Shown: positions 1 to 5,196 of the stretch, piece by piece
How the letters are laid out: each line of letters opens with the position of its first letter
Position numbering within the stretch: the first letter of the stretch is position 1
Assembly: GCA_964591105.1 (NCBI GenBank)
Contig: CAZPZR010000094.1
Span: 1-5,258 of the forward strand
Direction of reading: 5' to 3'
DNA length: 5,258 nt
Source: CAZPZR01 sp964591105
GTDB taxonomy: Bacteria; Bacillota; Clostridia; Lachnospirales; Lachnospiraceae
Made by a program: the position numbers and the translations under genes
Notes under the pieces: model-generated
The model's input: the letters and a program-made list of their open reading frames with translations, nothing else
Told to the model about the DNA's origin: nothing
Database searches by the model: none

Positions 1-353
1 AATGGGAAAATATACTGATATCCACCAGATACTGCCACAGCATCATAAACTTTTGAAGTATCCCCAGCTGCATCTGCTGCATTTGCTTCTTCTACTGTTC
101 CAAGAAATACTTTCGGATATAAGTTCTTACCATATACAAAAGTAAGTATCGCATCCATGCTTCCGTCTTCGTTTGTTCTCACCTGCGCTGTTACGTTATT
201 TACAAACATACCCATACTACCTGTTATGGTTGCTTCCCGCGTATTCGACGCCTTTCCTTTGTCATTTGTTTCCGCCAACACTCCAATCGATGTTGACAAT
301 ACCATGATGATAGACATCATCATGACTAACCATCGTGTGAATCGTTTCTTCAT
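1..353 (-). CDS. Secreted surface protein, N-terminal part (runs off the left edge), under cobalamin riboswitch control
   Basis: An open minus-strand frame begins at ATG 353-351 and continues past base 1, giving 117 codons with no stop. The start is set by AGGAGG at 360-365, 6 nt upstream. Residues 1-27 form a clear signal peptide: a basic MKKRFTR start, a hydrophobic stretch from W8 to about V25, and a likely cleavage after VLA (residue 27). The mature part is rich in A, G, T, D and N and alternates polar and hydrophobic residues in a beta-strand-like pattern, for example AILTFVYGKNLYPKVFLGT. It contains no cysteine. This resembles the beta-sandwich surface domains common in Lachnospiraceae secreted proteins, but I cannot name a family from this fragment. 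The leader holds a cobalamin riboswitch (525-692), so expression is probably repressed by B12. That favours a role in capture or transport of a corrinoid, or of a related metal or tetrapyrrole, at the cell surface; this is inference. The C-terminus and any anchor are outside the window. Confidence 0.85.
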   Translation of the reverse strand, partial: MKKRFTRWLVMMMSIIMVLSTSIGVLAETNDKGKASNTREATITGSMGMFVNNVTAQVRTNEDGSMDAILTFVYGKNLYPKVFLGTVEEANAADAAGDTSKVYDAVAVSGGYQYIFP

Positions 354-478
354 AGTAACCCTCCTAAATCGTGAATTCCCAGCCCCAAGTTTCCACACAT
401 TTTCTTGCGGCTGCTCTCTTATAAATGTTGAATCACTCAAACTCACAATACTTGAAGGCTTTTACTCTTTTTAAGGAT

Positions 479-521
479 ATTCAGCCTTACATTCATTACT
501 CTGGTATCCGCAGAGCTGAAT
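479..521 (-). repeat. Nested inverted repeat downstream of the compact riboswitch, possible expression platform
   Basis: An outer stem pairs ATTCAGC (minus strand, 515-521) with GCTGAAT (479-485). An inner stem pairs CTCTG with CAGAG around a 7-nt loop (499-515). The two stems share base 515, so only one form can be fully paired. The element sits between the riboswitch and the gene start, where an expression platform is expected. It is followed by ATCCTTAAAAAGAG rather than a U-run, so it does not look like an intrinsic terminator. Confidence 0.4.
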
Positions 522-524
522 CTG

Positions 525-692
525 TCACGTTGCCGTGAAGAGACAAGATCAAGTATCCTGACTTATCGCCTGTGCCATGCATGACACCGCTTTGACGCCT
601 TCCCAATTGCTCAGTGGCATTTTGTCAAAGCCAAAACGAAATACAGTAACGGACTTGTGCAGGATTCTCACCTGACTTCCATAAATCTTATC
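525..692 (-). promoter_or_regulatory. Cobalamin riboswitch (compact form) in the leader of the surface protein gene
   Basis: Read on the minus strand, the hallmark cobalamin riboswitch blocks appear in order. They are CAGGTGAGAATCCTG (659-673), the CCGTTACTGTA block (642-652), GCCACTG followed by TGGGAAGGC inside a CTTTGAC/GTCAAAG stem, and AAGTCAGGATACTTG near the 3' end. An 8-bp P1 closes the aptamer, pairing minus-strand GATAAGAT (685-692) with ATCTTGTC (542-549) through one G-U pair. A further hairpin, TCACG-GCAA-CGTGA (525-538), follows where the L13 kissing-loop hairpin is expected. About 170 nt separate this hairpin from the start codon. No hairpin with a U-tract is visible there, so control may act at translation rather than termination. 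The family call is strong; the mode of action is not established. Confidence 0.9.
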
Positions 693-712
693 CCCAGTGT
701 ATTCATGTATAT

Positions 713-738
713 GTAAAATCTGTAAACACAGCTTTTAC
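713..738. repeat. Inverted repeat between the cobalamin operon and the next riboswitch, weak terminator candidate
   Basis: GTAAAATCTGT (713-723) and ACAGCTTTTAC (728-738) are complementary apart from one mismatch, around a 4-nt loop. It lies 7 bases past the stop codon of the cysteine-rich protein gene and about 20 bases before the aptamer of the next riboswitch. It lacks a clean U-tract on the minus strand. It may end the upstream operon weakly, or it may overlap the promoter of the surface protein unit. No convincing promoter was found here; TTTACA with TACACT has a 19-base spacer, which is poor. Confidence 0.4.
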
Positions 739-744
739 CAAAAA

Positions 745-990
745 TTATTTTGCACTATTTCTCAGAAATTCTATGACTTTATCATAATTTTCTGGCCGAT
801 GTGGAAATGTACATCCCGTGCAATCTTTAATGACCCTGTCTTCCTTTTGAATAAACTTCGGATTTCCAGGACATTTTTCCCTCAGATACATTGGACAGTA
901 ACAGAATAAACAGTTAAATTCTGTAAGCCCCTCATGGCAAGGGAAATATTTACAATCTCTATTTTCAAAAAAACGATGTGAATGTTCCAT
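745..990 (-). CDS. Small cysteine-rich metal-binding-type protein of the cobalamin operon
   Basis: This is an 81-residue protein starting at ATG 990-988, three bases after the cbiA stop (996-994), so it is almost certainly translationally coupled to cbiA. It has no strong Shine-Dalgarno sequence of its own. Eight cysteines lie at 13, 18, 27, 30, 32, 40, 57 and 60, with histidines at 5, 19 and 64. The patterns CxxxxC, CLFCYC and CTGC suggest binding of zinc or another metal. The composition and the opening HRFFENRDCKYFPCH match what I know as the cysteine-rich small domain family (PF04071 type). That family occurs alone or fused to CbiZ-like proteins in corrinoid gene clusters, and its biochemical role is not known to me. 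There is no signal peptide or membrane segment, so it should be cytoplasmic. Co-transcription with cbiA under a B12 riboswitch supports a corrinoid-related job, perhaps in metal or cobalt handling; that is inference. Confidence 0.85.
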   Translation of the reverse strand: MEHSHRFFENRDCKYFPCHEGLTEFNCLFCYCPMYLREKCPGNPKFIQKEDRVIKDCTGCTFPHRPENYDKVIEFLRNSAK

Positions 991-993
991 CTT

Positions 994-2370
994 TTACACT
1001 TCTTTCTTATATTGATATTCTTTCGCTTTTTCCACCAGTCGTTTGGCAAATGCCGGATTGGATGGATAATATAGGTGTGGGAACCCCAGCCACTGGTTCT
1101 CCCGTGCATGTATGCAAGCGTATTGTCTACCCGTTGTCGGTTTTGTCGCCACACAATCTGTTCCATTCTGTGTGCTATCGTAATAATGGAATTCATGTGC
1201 GCGGATTCCCTGTCCAGGCTCTAAATAACACCCGCCGGTTTCTTCCAGCTCTATATAGCCAAAGCGAACCAATTTCCCCTGATATGCGCAGCTGCCTTTC
1301 ACGACATCTGCCATCTCATAAGTATGACCCTCCTGGTCTATAATGGTAGAATGCAGGTACATAAATCCACCACATTCTGCTACGATCGGAATTCCTGCAT
1401 CGGCTGCAGCTTTGATAGACTGTCGCATGGAGCGATTCTCACTTAAGTTCTGTGCATATAATTCTGGATATCCTCCGCCCAACAACAGCGCATGACAGTT
1501 CTTCGGAATGGTCTGATCATGAAGTGGTGAAAATTCCACCAGCTCTGCTCCCTCTTCTCTTAACATCCGAAGATTATCTTCGTAATAAAAGCAGAACGCT
1601 TCATCCCGTGCAACCGCAATACGCGGTGCATCCTGTTCCACGTTCGCAGGTTCTTCCAAGACTTTCGAAACTGGCAGGTCTTCTGCCTGCTCCGCAATTT
1701 TCTTCAGTTGCTCCATGGAAATTGTTTTTGTCATTTCTTGCGCCAGTTCTTCCATCTGCTCTTGAATCTCACTAATCTCCCCCGGCATAACCAATCCCAA
1801 ATGTCTGCTTTTCAGTTGCATAGTTTTTGATTCTGGAAAATAGCCAACCACAGGAAGATTTAGTTCTGACTCAATCAATGGTTTCACAATCGTGTAGTAC
1901 CCCTTCGACATTCGGTTCAAGATCACTCCTCGAATCAAATGTTCCGGGTCATAGGCTAGAAATCCCGCAAGTACCGGAATAATCGAACGTCCCATTCCTT
2001 TCGCGTCTACCACAAGAATAACCGGTGTCTTTGTCACTTTCGCAAGATGATACGAAGATCCCTCTTCTCGTACACCGCCAAGTCCATCCAAAAGTCCCAT
2101 AACGCCTTCCATGACTGCAAAATCGTCTTCACTTCTTCCATTGAGAAATAATTCTCTTGTTCGCTCAACACTTGTAAAAAATGTATCCAGATTCTTCGAT
2201 GGAACTCCCAGAACTTTCTGGTGAAACATCGGATCAATATAATCCGGCCCACACTTATAGGCAACTACTTGCTCTCCTTGATCTTTCAATGCCTGCAGCA
2301 GTCCACAAGTCAGCGTGGTTTTTCCACTGCCGCTTTTCGGCGCTGCCAGCATGATTCTCCTTAACTTCAT
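994..2370 (-). CDS. cbiA: Cobyrinate a,c-diamide synthase CbiA (glutamine-dependent)
   Basis: The protein has 458 residues, normal for the family. It uses ATP and glutamine to amidate the a and c side-chain carboxylates of cobyrinate in cobalamin synthesis. The N-terminal half is a dethiobiotin-synthetase-like ATPase with a P-loop, KSGSGKTT (residues 12-19), the family signature YKCGPDYIDPMFH (38-50) and EGVMGLLDGLGG (88-99). The C-terminal half is a triad glutamine amidotransferase with GGGYPELY (298-305), the nucleophile Cys333 in AECGGF, HEFHY (392-396), and His432 in the FPHLYYPSNP segment at the usual catalytic-histidine position. All key motifs are present, so the enzyme looks active. 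A GTG at 2385 would add five residues, but GAGG at 2380-2383 lies 9 nt before ATG 2370, so I chose the ATG. It follows the truncated cbiT with a 12-nt gap and precedes the cysteine-rich gene. Related enzymes amidate hydrogenobyrinate (CobB) or Ni-sirohydrochlorin (CfbB); the riboswitch points to the corrinoid substrate. Confidence 0.95.
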   Translation of the reverse strand: MKLRRIMLAAPKSGSGKTTLTCGLLQALKDQGEQVVAYKCGPDYIDPMFHQKVLGVPSKNLDTFFTSVERTRELFLNGRSEDDFAVMEGVMGLLDGLGGVREEGSSYHLAKVTKTPVILVVDAKGMGRSIIPVLAGFLAYDPEHLIRGVILNRMSKGYYTIVKPLIESELNLPVVGYFPESKTMQLKSRHLGLVMPGEISEIQEQMEELAQEMTKTISMEQLKKIAEQAEDLPVSKVLEEPANVEQDAPRIAVARDEAFCFYYEDNLRMLREEGAELVEFSPLHDQTIPKNCHALLLGGGYPELYAQNLSENRSMRQSIKAAADAGIPIVAECGGFMYLHSTIIDQEGHTYEMADVVKGSCAYQGKLVRFGYIELEETGGCYLEPGQGIRAHEFHYYDSTQNGTDCVATKPTTGRQYACIHARENQWLGFPHLYYPSNPAFAKRLVEKAKEYQYKKEV

Positions 2371-2379
2371 GTTTGCTTT

Positions 2380-2383
2380 CCTC
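2380..2383 (-). promoter_or_regulatory. Ribosome binding site that sets the cbiA start
   Basis: GAGG on the minus strand lies 9 nt before ATG 2370-2368. It overlaps the TGA stop of the truncated cbiT (2384-2382), which couples the two genes. A GTG at 2385-2383 overlaps the same stop but has no Shine-Dalgarno sequence at a useful distance, so the ATG is preferred. Confidence 0.6.
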
Positions 2384-2780
2384 ACTCACAAAACTGGAAG
2401 GTACAGATCCACACCGGATTCTCTGCTCGCATCAGATGATAAGATCCTGCTTGTTTCGCCCTACTCACCTGCATTTGTACCACTTCTGTATCTTTCATCT
2501 GATAAGCGTCCAGACATTCCTTTATTTCGCAAATAGTTTCCATGCTGACTGCATTGATAACAATTCGCATATTCGGATTGATCTGGTAGAGCTCTGTCAG
2601 AATCTCCTTCAGATTTCCGCCGCTTCCACCAATAAATGCGTGGCTTGCTGTCGGAAGTTCGTTTAATTTCTCCGGTGCTTTTGCTTCCACAATCGTCAAA
2701 TTTTCTCTGCCAAATTTTTCTTTATTCTTCTGGATTAAAGCTACTGCCTCTGGTTTCTGCTCCAAAGCATATATTTTCAT
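2382..2780 (-). CDS. cbiT: N-terminally truncated CbiT (cobalt-precorrin C15 methyltransferase/decarboxylase), probable remnant
   Basis: From the first plausible start (ATG 2780-2778) this encodes 132 residues that match the C-terminal two thirds of CbiT/CobL-C. That enzyme methylates C15 and decarboxylates the C12 acetate side chain of a corrin precursor. Recognisable parts are KIYALEQKPEAV (2-13), HAFIGGSGGNLKEIL (47-61) and MRIVINAVSMET (72-83). The family is usually near 190 residues. Missing here is the N-terminal lobe with the glycine-rich SAM-binding motif, which should come just before the KIYALE strand. The frame stays open upstream to 2864, but that start lies inside the riboswitch terminator, and residues before MKIYALE do not look like CbiT. 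No good Shine-Dalgarno sequence precedes 2780. A deletion that joined the riboswitch leader to the middle of cbiT explains this best. The peptide probably has no methyltransferase activity, though translation through it may help start cbiA. Confidence 0.8.
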   Translation of the reverse strand: MKIYALEQKPEAVALIQKNKEKFGRENLTIVEAKAPEKLNELPTASHAFIGGSGGNLKEILTELYQINPNMRIVINAVSMETICEIKECLDAYQMKDTEVVQMQVSRAKQAGSYHLMRAENPVWICTFQFCE

Positions 2781-2843
2781 CAAATATGAACGCCAGAAAC
2801 TGATTTCGCGCAACACAAATAAACAGCTTATAAATTTTTCCAC

Positions 2844-2880
2844 TAAAATAAAGAACCCCTTCACCGATACGGTAAAGGGG
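2844..2880 (-). terminator. Intrinsic terminator serving as riboswitch expression platform
   Basis: Minus-strand RNA forms an 11-bp stem, CCCCTTTACCG with CGGTGAAGGGG (2856-2880), around a 3-nt loop. One pair is a U-G wobble, which becomes a C-A mismatch if the plus strand is read, so the hairpin favours the minus orientation. The U-rich tail TTCTTTATTTT follows at 2845-2855. It lies about 75 nt past the cobalamin aptamer and before the first gene of the operon, the standard place for B12-induced premature termination. The AAAAAGG segment (2935-2941) could pair with the CCTTT of the left arm as a short anti-terminator; that is a guess. Confidence 0.85.
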
Positions 2881-2952
2881 GATTATTTCGTAGAGACTAT
2901 AAAAGAGCTACCTTCTATAATACTTACTGTACAACCTTTTTACTCGTGGTCT

Positions 2953-3147
2953 GAAACTATCGTTTCTGTACAACATTCAGGCAGGTCTCCCGACTTAAAG
3001 ATCTTCGCATTCGCCATCTTCCCAGTTTCCCAGTGATATCTCGGCTTCAACTCCCTAATTACGGTGACGAGTTCGTACAGGACTTACACCTGTTTCCCTT
3101 TTCATCGGATCAAGCTGTGTACAGCTTATCCGACACCTCAATGTACA
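2953..3147 (-). promoter_or_regulatory. Cobalamin riboswitch controlling the truncated cbiT-cbiA operon
   Basis: On the minus strand the canonical blocks occur in order: GAGGTG near the 5' end, GATGAAAAGGGAAACAGGTG, TAAGTCCTGTACG, CGTCACCGTAATTAGGG, CACTGGGAAACTGGGAAG, and AAGTCGGGAGACCTGCC at the 3' end. A P1 helix can form between TGTACATT (3140-3147) and the TGTACA/AATGT segment at 2967-2977, with a small bulge. A GAAAC-GATA-GTTTC hairpin (2953-2966) follows directly. This is a full-length AdoCbl-type aptamer. The terminator at 2844-2880 is its likely output, so high B12 should shut the operon off. Confidence 0.95.
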
Positions 3148-3162
3148 TATTCAACTACAGTC

Positions 3163-3191
3163 AGCATAACACACTTCCTTCTTGAATTCAA
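3163..3191 (-). promoter_or_regulatory. Promoter of the riboswitch-cbiA operon
   Basis: TTGAAT (3186-3191) and TATGCT (3163-3168) are separated by 17 bases on the minus strand, and a TG dinucleotide one base before the -10 gives an extended -10. Transcription would begin near 3156, about 10 nt before the P1 helix of the riboswitch. Each hexamer matches the sigma-A consensus at 4 of 6 positions; the spacing and location carry most of the weight. Confidence 0.6.
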
Positions 3192-3238
3192 TTCTATCTT
3201 CTTTGTTTAAAAAAAGGGTTAATTTTTCCATGTATTTG

Positions 3239-3267
3239 TTGATTATTCCAACATTCTTCCTTATAAT
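3239..3267 (+). promoter_or_regulatory. Promoter of the nitroreductase gene
   Basis: TTGATT (3239-3244) and a perfect TATAAT (3262-3267) are separated by 17 bases. The start of transcription would be near 3274, about 30 nt before the ATG. It diverges from the cobalamin operon promoter, whose -35 lies 47 bases away. No operator-like palindrome was seen between the two. Confidence 0.75.
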
Positions 3268-3304
3268 TTTTTTAACACAATATAAAAACTAGGAGGTTTT
3301 CGCA

Positions 3305-3799
3305 ATGAACACCATTTTCAACCGAGTAAGTATTCGTAAATACCAAGATAAATCTATTGAAGATTCTAAAGTCGAATTACTTCTTCGCGCCGCAATGGCA
3401 GCGCCATCTGCAAGAAATCAGCAGCCATGGGAATATTATGTTATAACTGATAAAACAATTATCGAAAAACTTTCCACTGCTTCACCTTACACTGGATGTG
3501 CCAAACATGCACCTCTTCTATTCGTTGCCTGCTATCGTCTCGAAGGTCCTTCCCCAAGCTATTTCGAAATTGATATGAGTGCATCTGTAGAAAATTTATT
3601 ATTAGAGGCAACAGACCAGGGACTTGGTGCTGTCTGGATGGGAATCGCCCCTGTCCAAGAGCGCATGGATTACGTAAGAGAAATTTTGCAACTTCCAGAA
3701 CATTTGAATGCCTTTGCACTCATTCCTTGTGGTTATCCTGCGGAAGAAAGAAAACAGCAGGATCGCTTTGACCCTGCCAGAATTCATTGGATTAGATAA
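3305..3799 (+). CDS. Nitroreductase family FMN-dependent oxidoreductase
   Basis: This is a complete 164-residue protein, at the short end of the nitroreductase superfamily. AGGAGG (3291-3296) lies 8 nt before the ATG. FMN-binding signatures are present: SIRKY (9-13), where Arg11 is the usual phosphate contact, PSARNQQPW (34-42), GLGAVWMG (106-113) near the flavin, and GYPAE (143-147) followed by the basic RFDPARIHW end. Members bind FMN as homodimers in the cytoplasm and transfer electrons from NAD(P)H to nitro compounds, quinones or flavins; the natural substrate here cannot be read from the sequence. It has no signal peptide. It is a single-gene unit with its own promoter, transcribed away from the cobalamin operon. 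BluB, the oxygen-dependent dimethylbenzimidazole synthase, is a distant relative, but this protein is shorter and looks like a general clostridial nitroreductase. Confidence 0.95.
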   Translation: MNTIFNRVSIRKYQDKSIEDSKVELLLRAAMAAPSARNQQPWEYYVITDKTIIEKLSTASPYTGCAKHAPLLFVACYRLEGPSPSYFEIDMSASVENLLLEATDQGLGAVWMGIAPVQERMDYVREILQLPEHLNAFALIPCGYPAEERKQQDRFDPARIHWIR

Positions 3800-3872
3800 A
3801 GTTGTTATTAGCTTGTGCTTAACAGCATTTGGACTCGGTTACTCAATAGGATGCAATCACGCGAAAAAATAG
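3798..3872 (+). other. Short open segment encoding a membrane-like peptide, no start codon seen
   Basis: Just after the nitroreductase stop, in the +1 frame, bases 3798-3869 read KVVISLCLTAFGLGY then SIGCNHAKK, with a TAG stop at 3870-3872. The peptide has a hydrophobic middle of about 15 residues, one internal cysteine pattern and a basic end, as in tiny single-pass membrane proteins. There is no ATG or GTG at a sensible position and no separate ribosome binding site, and the frame runs back into the nitroreductase gene as an alternative reading. It could be the tail of a decayed small gene, a frameshifted extension, or chance. Confidence 0.25.
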
Positions 3873-3896
3873 CCTTCCCAGCTTTTCTTTTTTTAG
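3861..3896. terminator. Weak convergent terminator region between nitroreductase and glycosyltransferase
   Basis: Two genes converge here. A short imperfect inverted repeat (AAAAATAGC, then GCTTTTCTTTTTTT about 7 nt later) ends in seven Ts on the plus strand, and on the minus strand the mirror arm provides ATTTTTT. The GC core is only two or three pairs, so it is a poor intrinsic terminator, but the position and the T-runs on both strands fit bidirectional termination. Confidence 0.4.
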
Positions 3897-4913
3897 TTAA
3901 TTAAATCCAATCAATCTTCTTGCTACTGTATAAGCAAGTGAAGAAATCTTACGTCCAGGTTTTCCAGGAATATTCATTGTCTGTCCTAAAATACCATAAC
4001 GAATCTTGAAATACACCTTGAAATCTCTCTTCTTTAAGTAATCCCAAAGTTCTTTCTTCTTTACCAAGTTTTCCTTCTTCTTAGAGCGAATGCATAAGAT
4101 AGAAGAAACTGTCATCATAATTGCAAGGTAGTTGATCATGTAACTTCTTAGACGCTTGCACTTGATGTCTCTCATATGATACATATCAATCATCGTCTTC
4201 GTAACGAAAATCTGCTGATCTAATCTGGAAATCATCACCTTTTCATTTACAGACTGATCTTCACGACCAATATAGTATCTGTAGAAGTCTACGTTCAGAT
4301 AATATACATTGCGTACATGTGGCAGTGGATAATATACATAGATATTATCTACATAGAATGTATGCTTCGGTAATGTAATCTGGCTTAATTTCAACATCTC
4401 TGTACGATAGATAACAGAATGCATCAGAATGTACTGACCAATGTGGAAACGTCCTACATCTTTCCAGCGGAAGAATTCATTCTCTGGGAGTACACCTTTA
4501 TAATGAATTACCTTCTTATGTGTTGCCCCTTCTTTCTCATATACATAGTTGGAAATGAGCATATCTACTTCCTGGTCTTCTTCCTCAAATTTGTGAAGAA
4601 GTTCCAGAATCTTATGTAAAGATTCTTCATCTACCCAGTCATCACTATCTACAACCTTAAAATACTTTCCAGTTGCATTGATCAAACCGTAGTTCACCGC
4701 ATCTCCATGACCACCATTTGGCTTGTCCACAACTTTAACAATACTTGGATACTTCTCCGCGTATTCGTGACCAATCTCTGATGTACGGTCTTTCGAACCA
4801 TCGTTGACAACGATGATCTCTACATCTTCTCCTCCGACTAAAATACTCTCTATAGCATGTGACATATAAGCTTCTGAATTATAGCTTGGAATCGCAAATG
4901 ATATATACTTCAT
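3897..4913 (-). CDS. Family 2 glycosyltransferase
   Basis: A 338-residue GT-A fold glycosyltransferase that moves a sugar from a nucleotide-sugar donor to an acceptor, probably a cell-surface glycan at the cytoplasmic face of the membrane. The N-terminal half shows the family series: FAIPSYNSE (6-14), EIIVVNDGSKDRT (32-44), KPNGGHGDAVNYG (64-76) and the metal- and donor-binding VVDSDDW (87-93, DxD type). The middle carries FYVDN (186-190) and YYIGREDQSVN (213-223), typical of the acceptor half of this subgroup. The C-terminus is strongly basic (KKKENLVKKKELWDYLKKR), with an aliphatic stretch near 259-274 that may touch the membrane; there is no clear multi-span domain. The start is ATG 4913, set by AGGAGG 7 nt upstream. 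Earlier in-frame ATGs at 4955 and 4943 lie at or before the predicted transcription start. The donor and acceptor cannot be deduced. Confidence 0.93.
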   Translation of the reverse strand: MKYISFAIPSYNSEAYMSHAIESILVGGEDVEIIVVNDGSKDRTSEIGHEYAEKYPSIVKVVDKPNGGHGDAVNYGLINATGKYFKVVDSDDWVDEESLHKILELLHKFEEEDQEVDMLISNYVYEKEGATHKKVIHYKGVLPENEFFRWKDVGRFHIGQYILMHSVIYRTEMLKLSQITLPKHTFYVDNIYVYYPLPHVRNVYYLNVDFYRYYIGREDQSVNEKVMISRLDQQIFVTKTMIDMYHMRDIKCKRLRSYMINYLAIMMTVSSILCIRSKKKENLVKKKELWDYLKKRDFKVYFKIRYGILGQTMNIPGKPGRKISSLAYTVARRLIGFN

Positions 4914-4920
4914 TTTTTCT

Positions 4921-4926
4921 CCTCCT
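4921..4926 (-). promoter_or_regulatory. Ribosome binding site that sets the glycosyltransferase start
   Basis: AGGAGG on the minus strand stands 7 nt before ATG 4913-4911. Starting at the upstream ATG 4955 would place this purine run inside the coding sequence and add 14 residues unlike any GT2 N-terminus. Confidence 0.85.
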
Positions 4927-4943
4927 CGTTTGAAATCTTTCAT

Positions 4944-4972
4944 AGTATAAATCATTCTTCGGGATTTTCCAA
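4944..4972 (-). promoter_or_regulatory. Promoter of the glycosyltransferase gene
   Basis: TTGGAA (4967-4972) and TATACT (4944-4949) lie 17 bases apart on the minus strand, with matches of 4 and 5 of 6 to the sigma-A consensus. Transcription would start near 4937, leaving a 24-nt leader that contains only the ribosome binding site. The phased TTCA boxes begin about 30 bases upstream of the -35. Confidence 0.65.
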
Positions 4973-5002
4973 CTCTTTTTCCAGAAATTAAGATTATCTT
5001 TC

Positions 5003-5075
5003 TTGTTCATAATTTGTTCATTTTTATTTCAAAATTCTTTCACTTCTTGAACATTCTTTTGTAACAGGTATTTCA
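5003..5075. promoter_or_regulatory. Phased TTCA box array, candidate response-regulator binding region
   Basis: TTCA occurs at 5006, 5017, 5028 and 5039, each 11 bases after the last, and again at 5072, exactly three further periods on; AACA occupies the 5050 register. The first two boxes sit in the longer repeat TTGTTCAT. Direct repeats with an 11-bp step are the binding pattern of OmpR/PhoB/PhoP-type response regulators, which bind head-to-tail on one face of DNA. The array lies upstream of the glycosyltransferase promoter and also upstream of TATACT (5076-5081) on the plus strand, so either direction could be controlled. The A/T-rich background makes chance TTCA common; the regular spacing is the evidence. 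Confidence 0.5.
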
Positions 5076-5140
5076 TATACTATCTATAACAAGAGATACA
5101 CAGTAGTGTAATACTATTTGAATAAACTTTTTCATAATAC

Positions 5141-5193
5141 ATGCCGGGAATCGCGAGAGTGGTTACCCGGCATCCTCCCTTTTTAGGAGGATG
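5141..5193. repeat. Two overlapping hairpins in the intergenic region
   Basis: Hairpin A pairs ATGCCGGG (5141-5148) with CCCGGCAT (5166-5173) and extends inward by AATC/GGTT to an 8-nt loop, GCGAGAGT, with one bulged A. Hairpin B pairs CATCCTCC (5171-5178) with GGAGGATG (5186-5193) around a T-rich loop. They share bases 5171-5173, so the full stems exclude each other. The inner pairs of A include a T-G pair that works as RNA only on the plus strand. They begin 3 bases beyond the stop of the right-edge gene, so they may be its 3' end or terminator, but no U-tract follows on the minus strand. On the plus strand, B is followed by a moderately T-rich stretch. Confidence 0.6.
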
Positions 5194-5196
5194 TCG

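Noticed and set aside
157..474. 105-codon plus-strand open frame across the left region
   Set aside because: It runs antisense through the signal-peptide gene and its leader, has no ribosome binding site, and the minus strand gives a far better protein with an AGGAGG site.
978..1343. Plus-strand open frame opposite the end of cbiA
   Set aside because: It is a mirror frame of cbiA with no ribosome binding site. The same holds for the other frames inside cbiA, the nitroreductase and the glycosyltransferase.
2781..2864. Longer start for the truncated CbiT at ATG 2864
   Set aside because: This ATG lies inside the terminator hairpin, and the added residues do not resemble CbiT. They are leader sequence that happens to stay open.
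3305..3799. Nitroreductase as BluB, making the B12 lower ligand
   Set aside because: BluB is longer and needs oxygen. The gene has its own promoter with no riboswitch and points away from the cobalamin operon, so proximity alone does not justify the call.
4914..4955. Longer start for the glycosyltransferase at ATG 4955
   Set aside because: It would start before the predicted transcription start and swallow the AGGAGG site. The GT2 fold begins right at MKYISFAIPSYN.
5141..5173. tRNA-like or SRP-like RNA at the GC-rich hairpin
   Set aside because: The loop text GAGAGTGGTT recalls a tRNA D-arm, but there is no acceptor stem, anticodon arm or T-loop, and no SRP signature.
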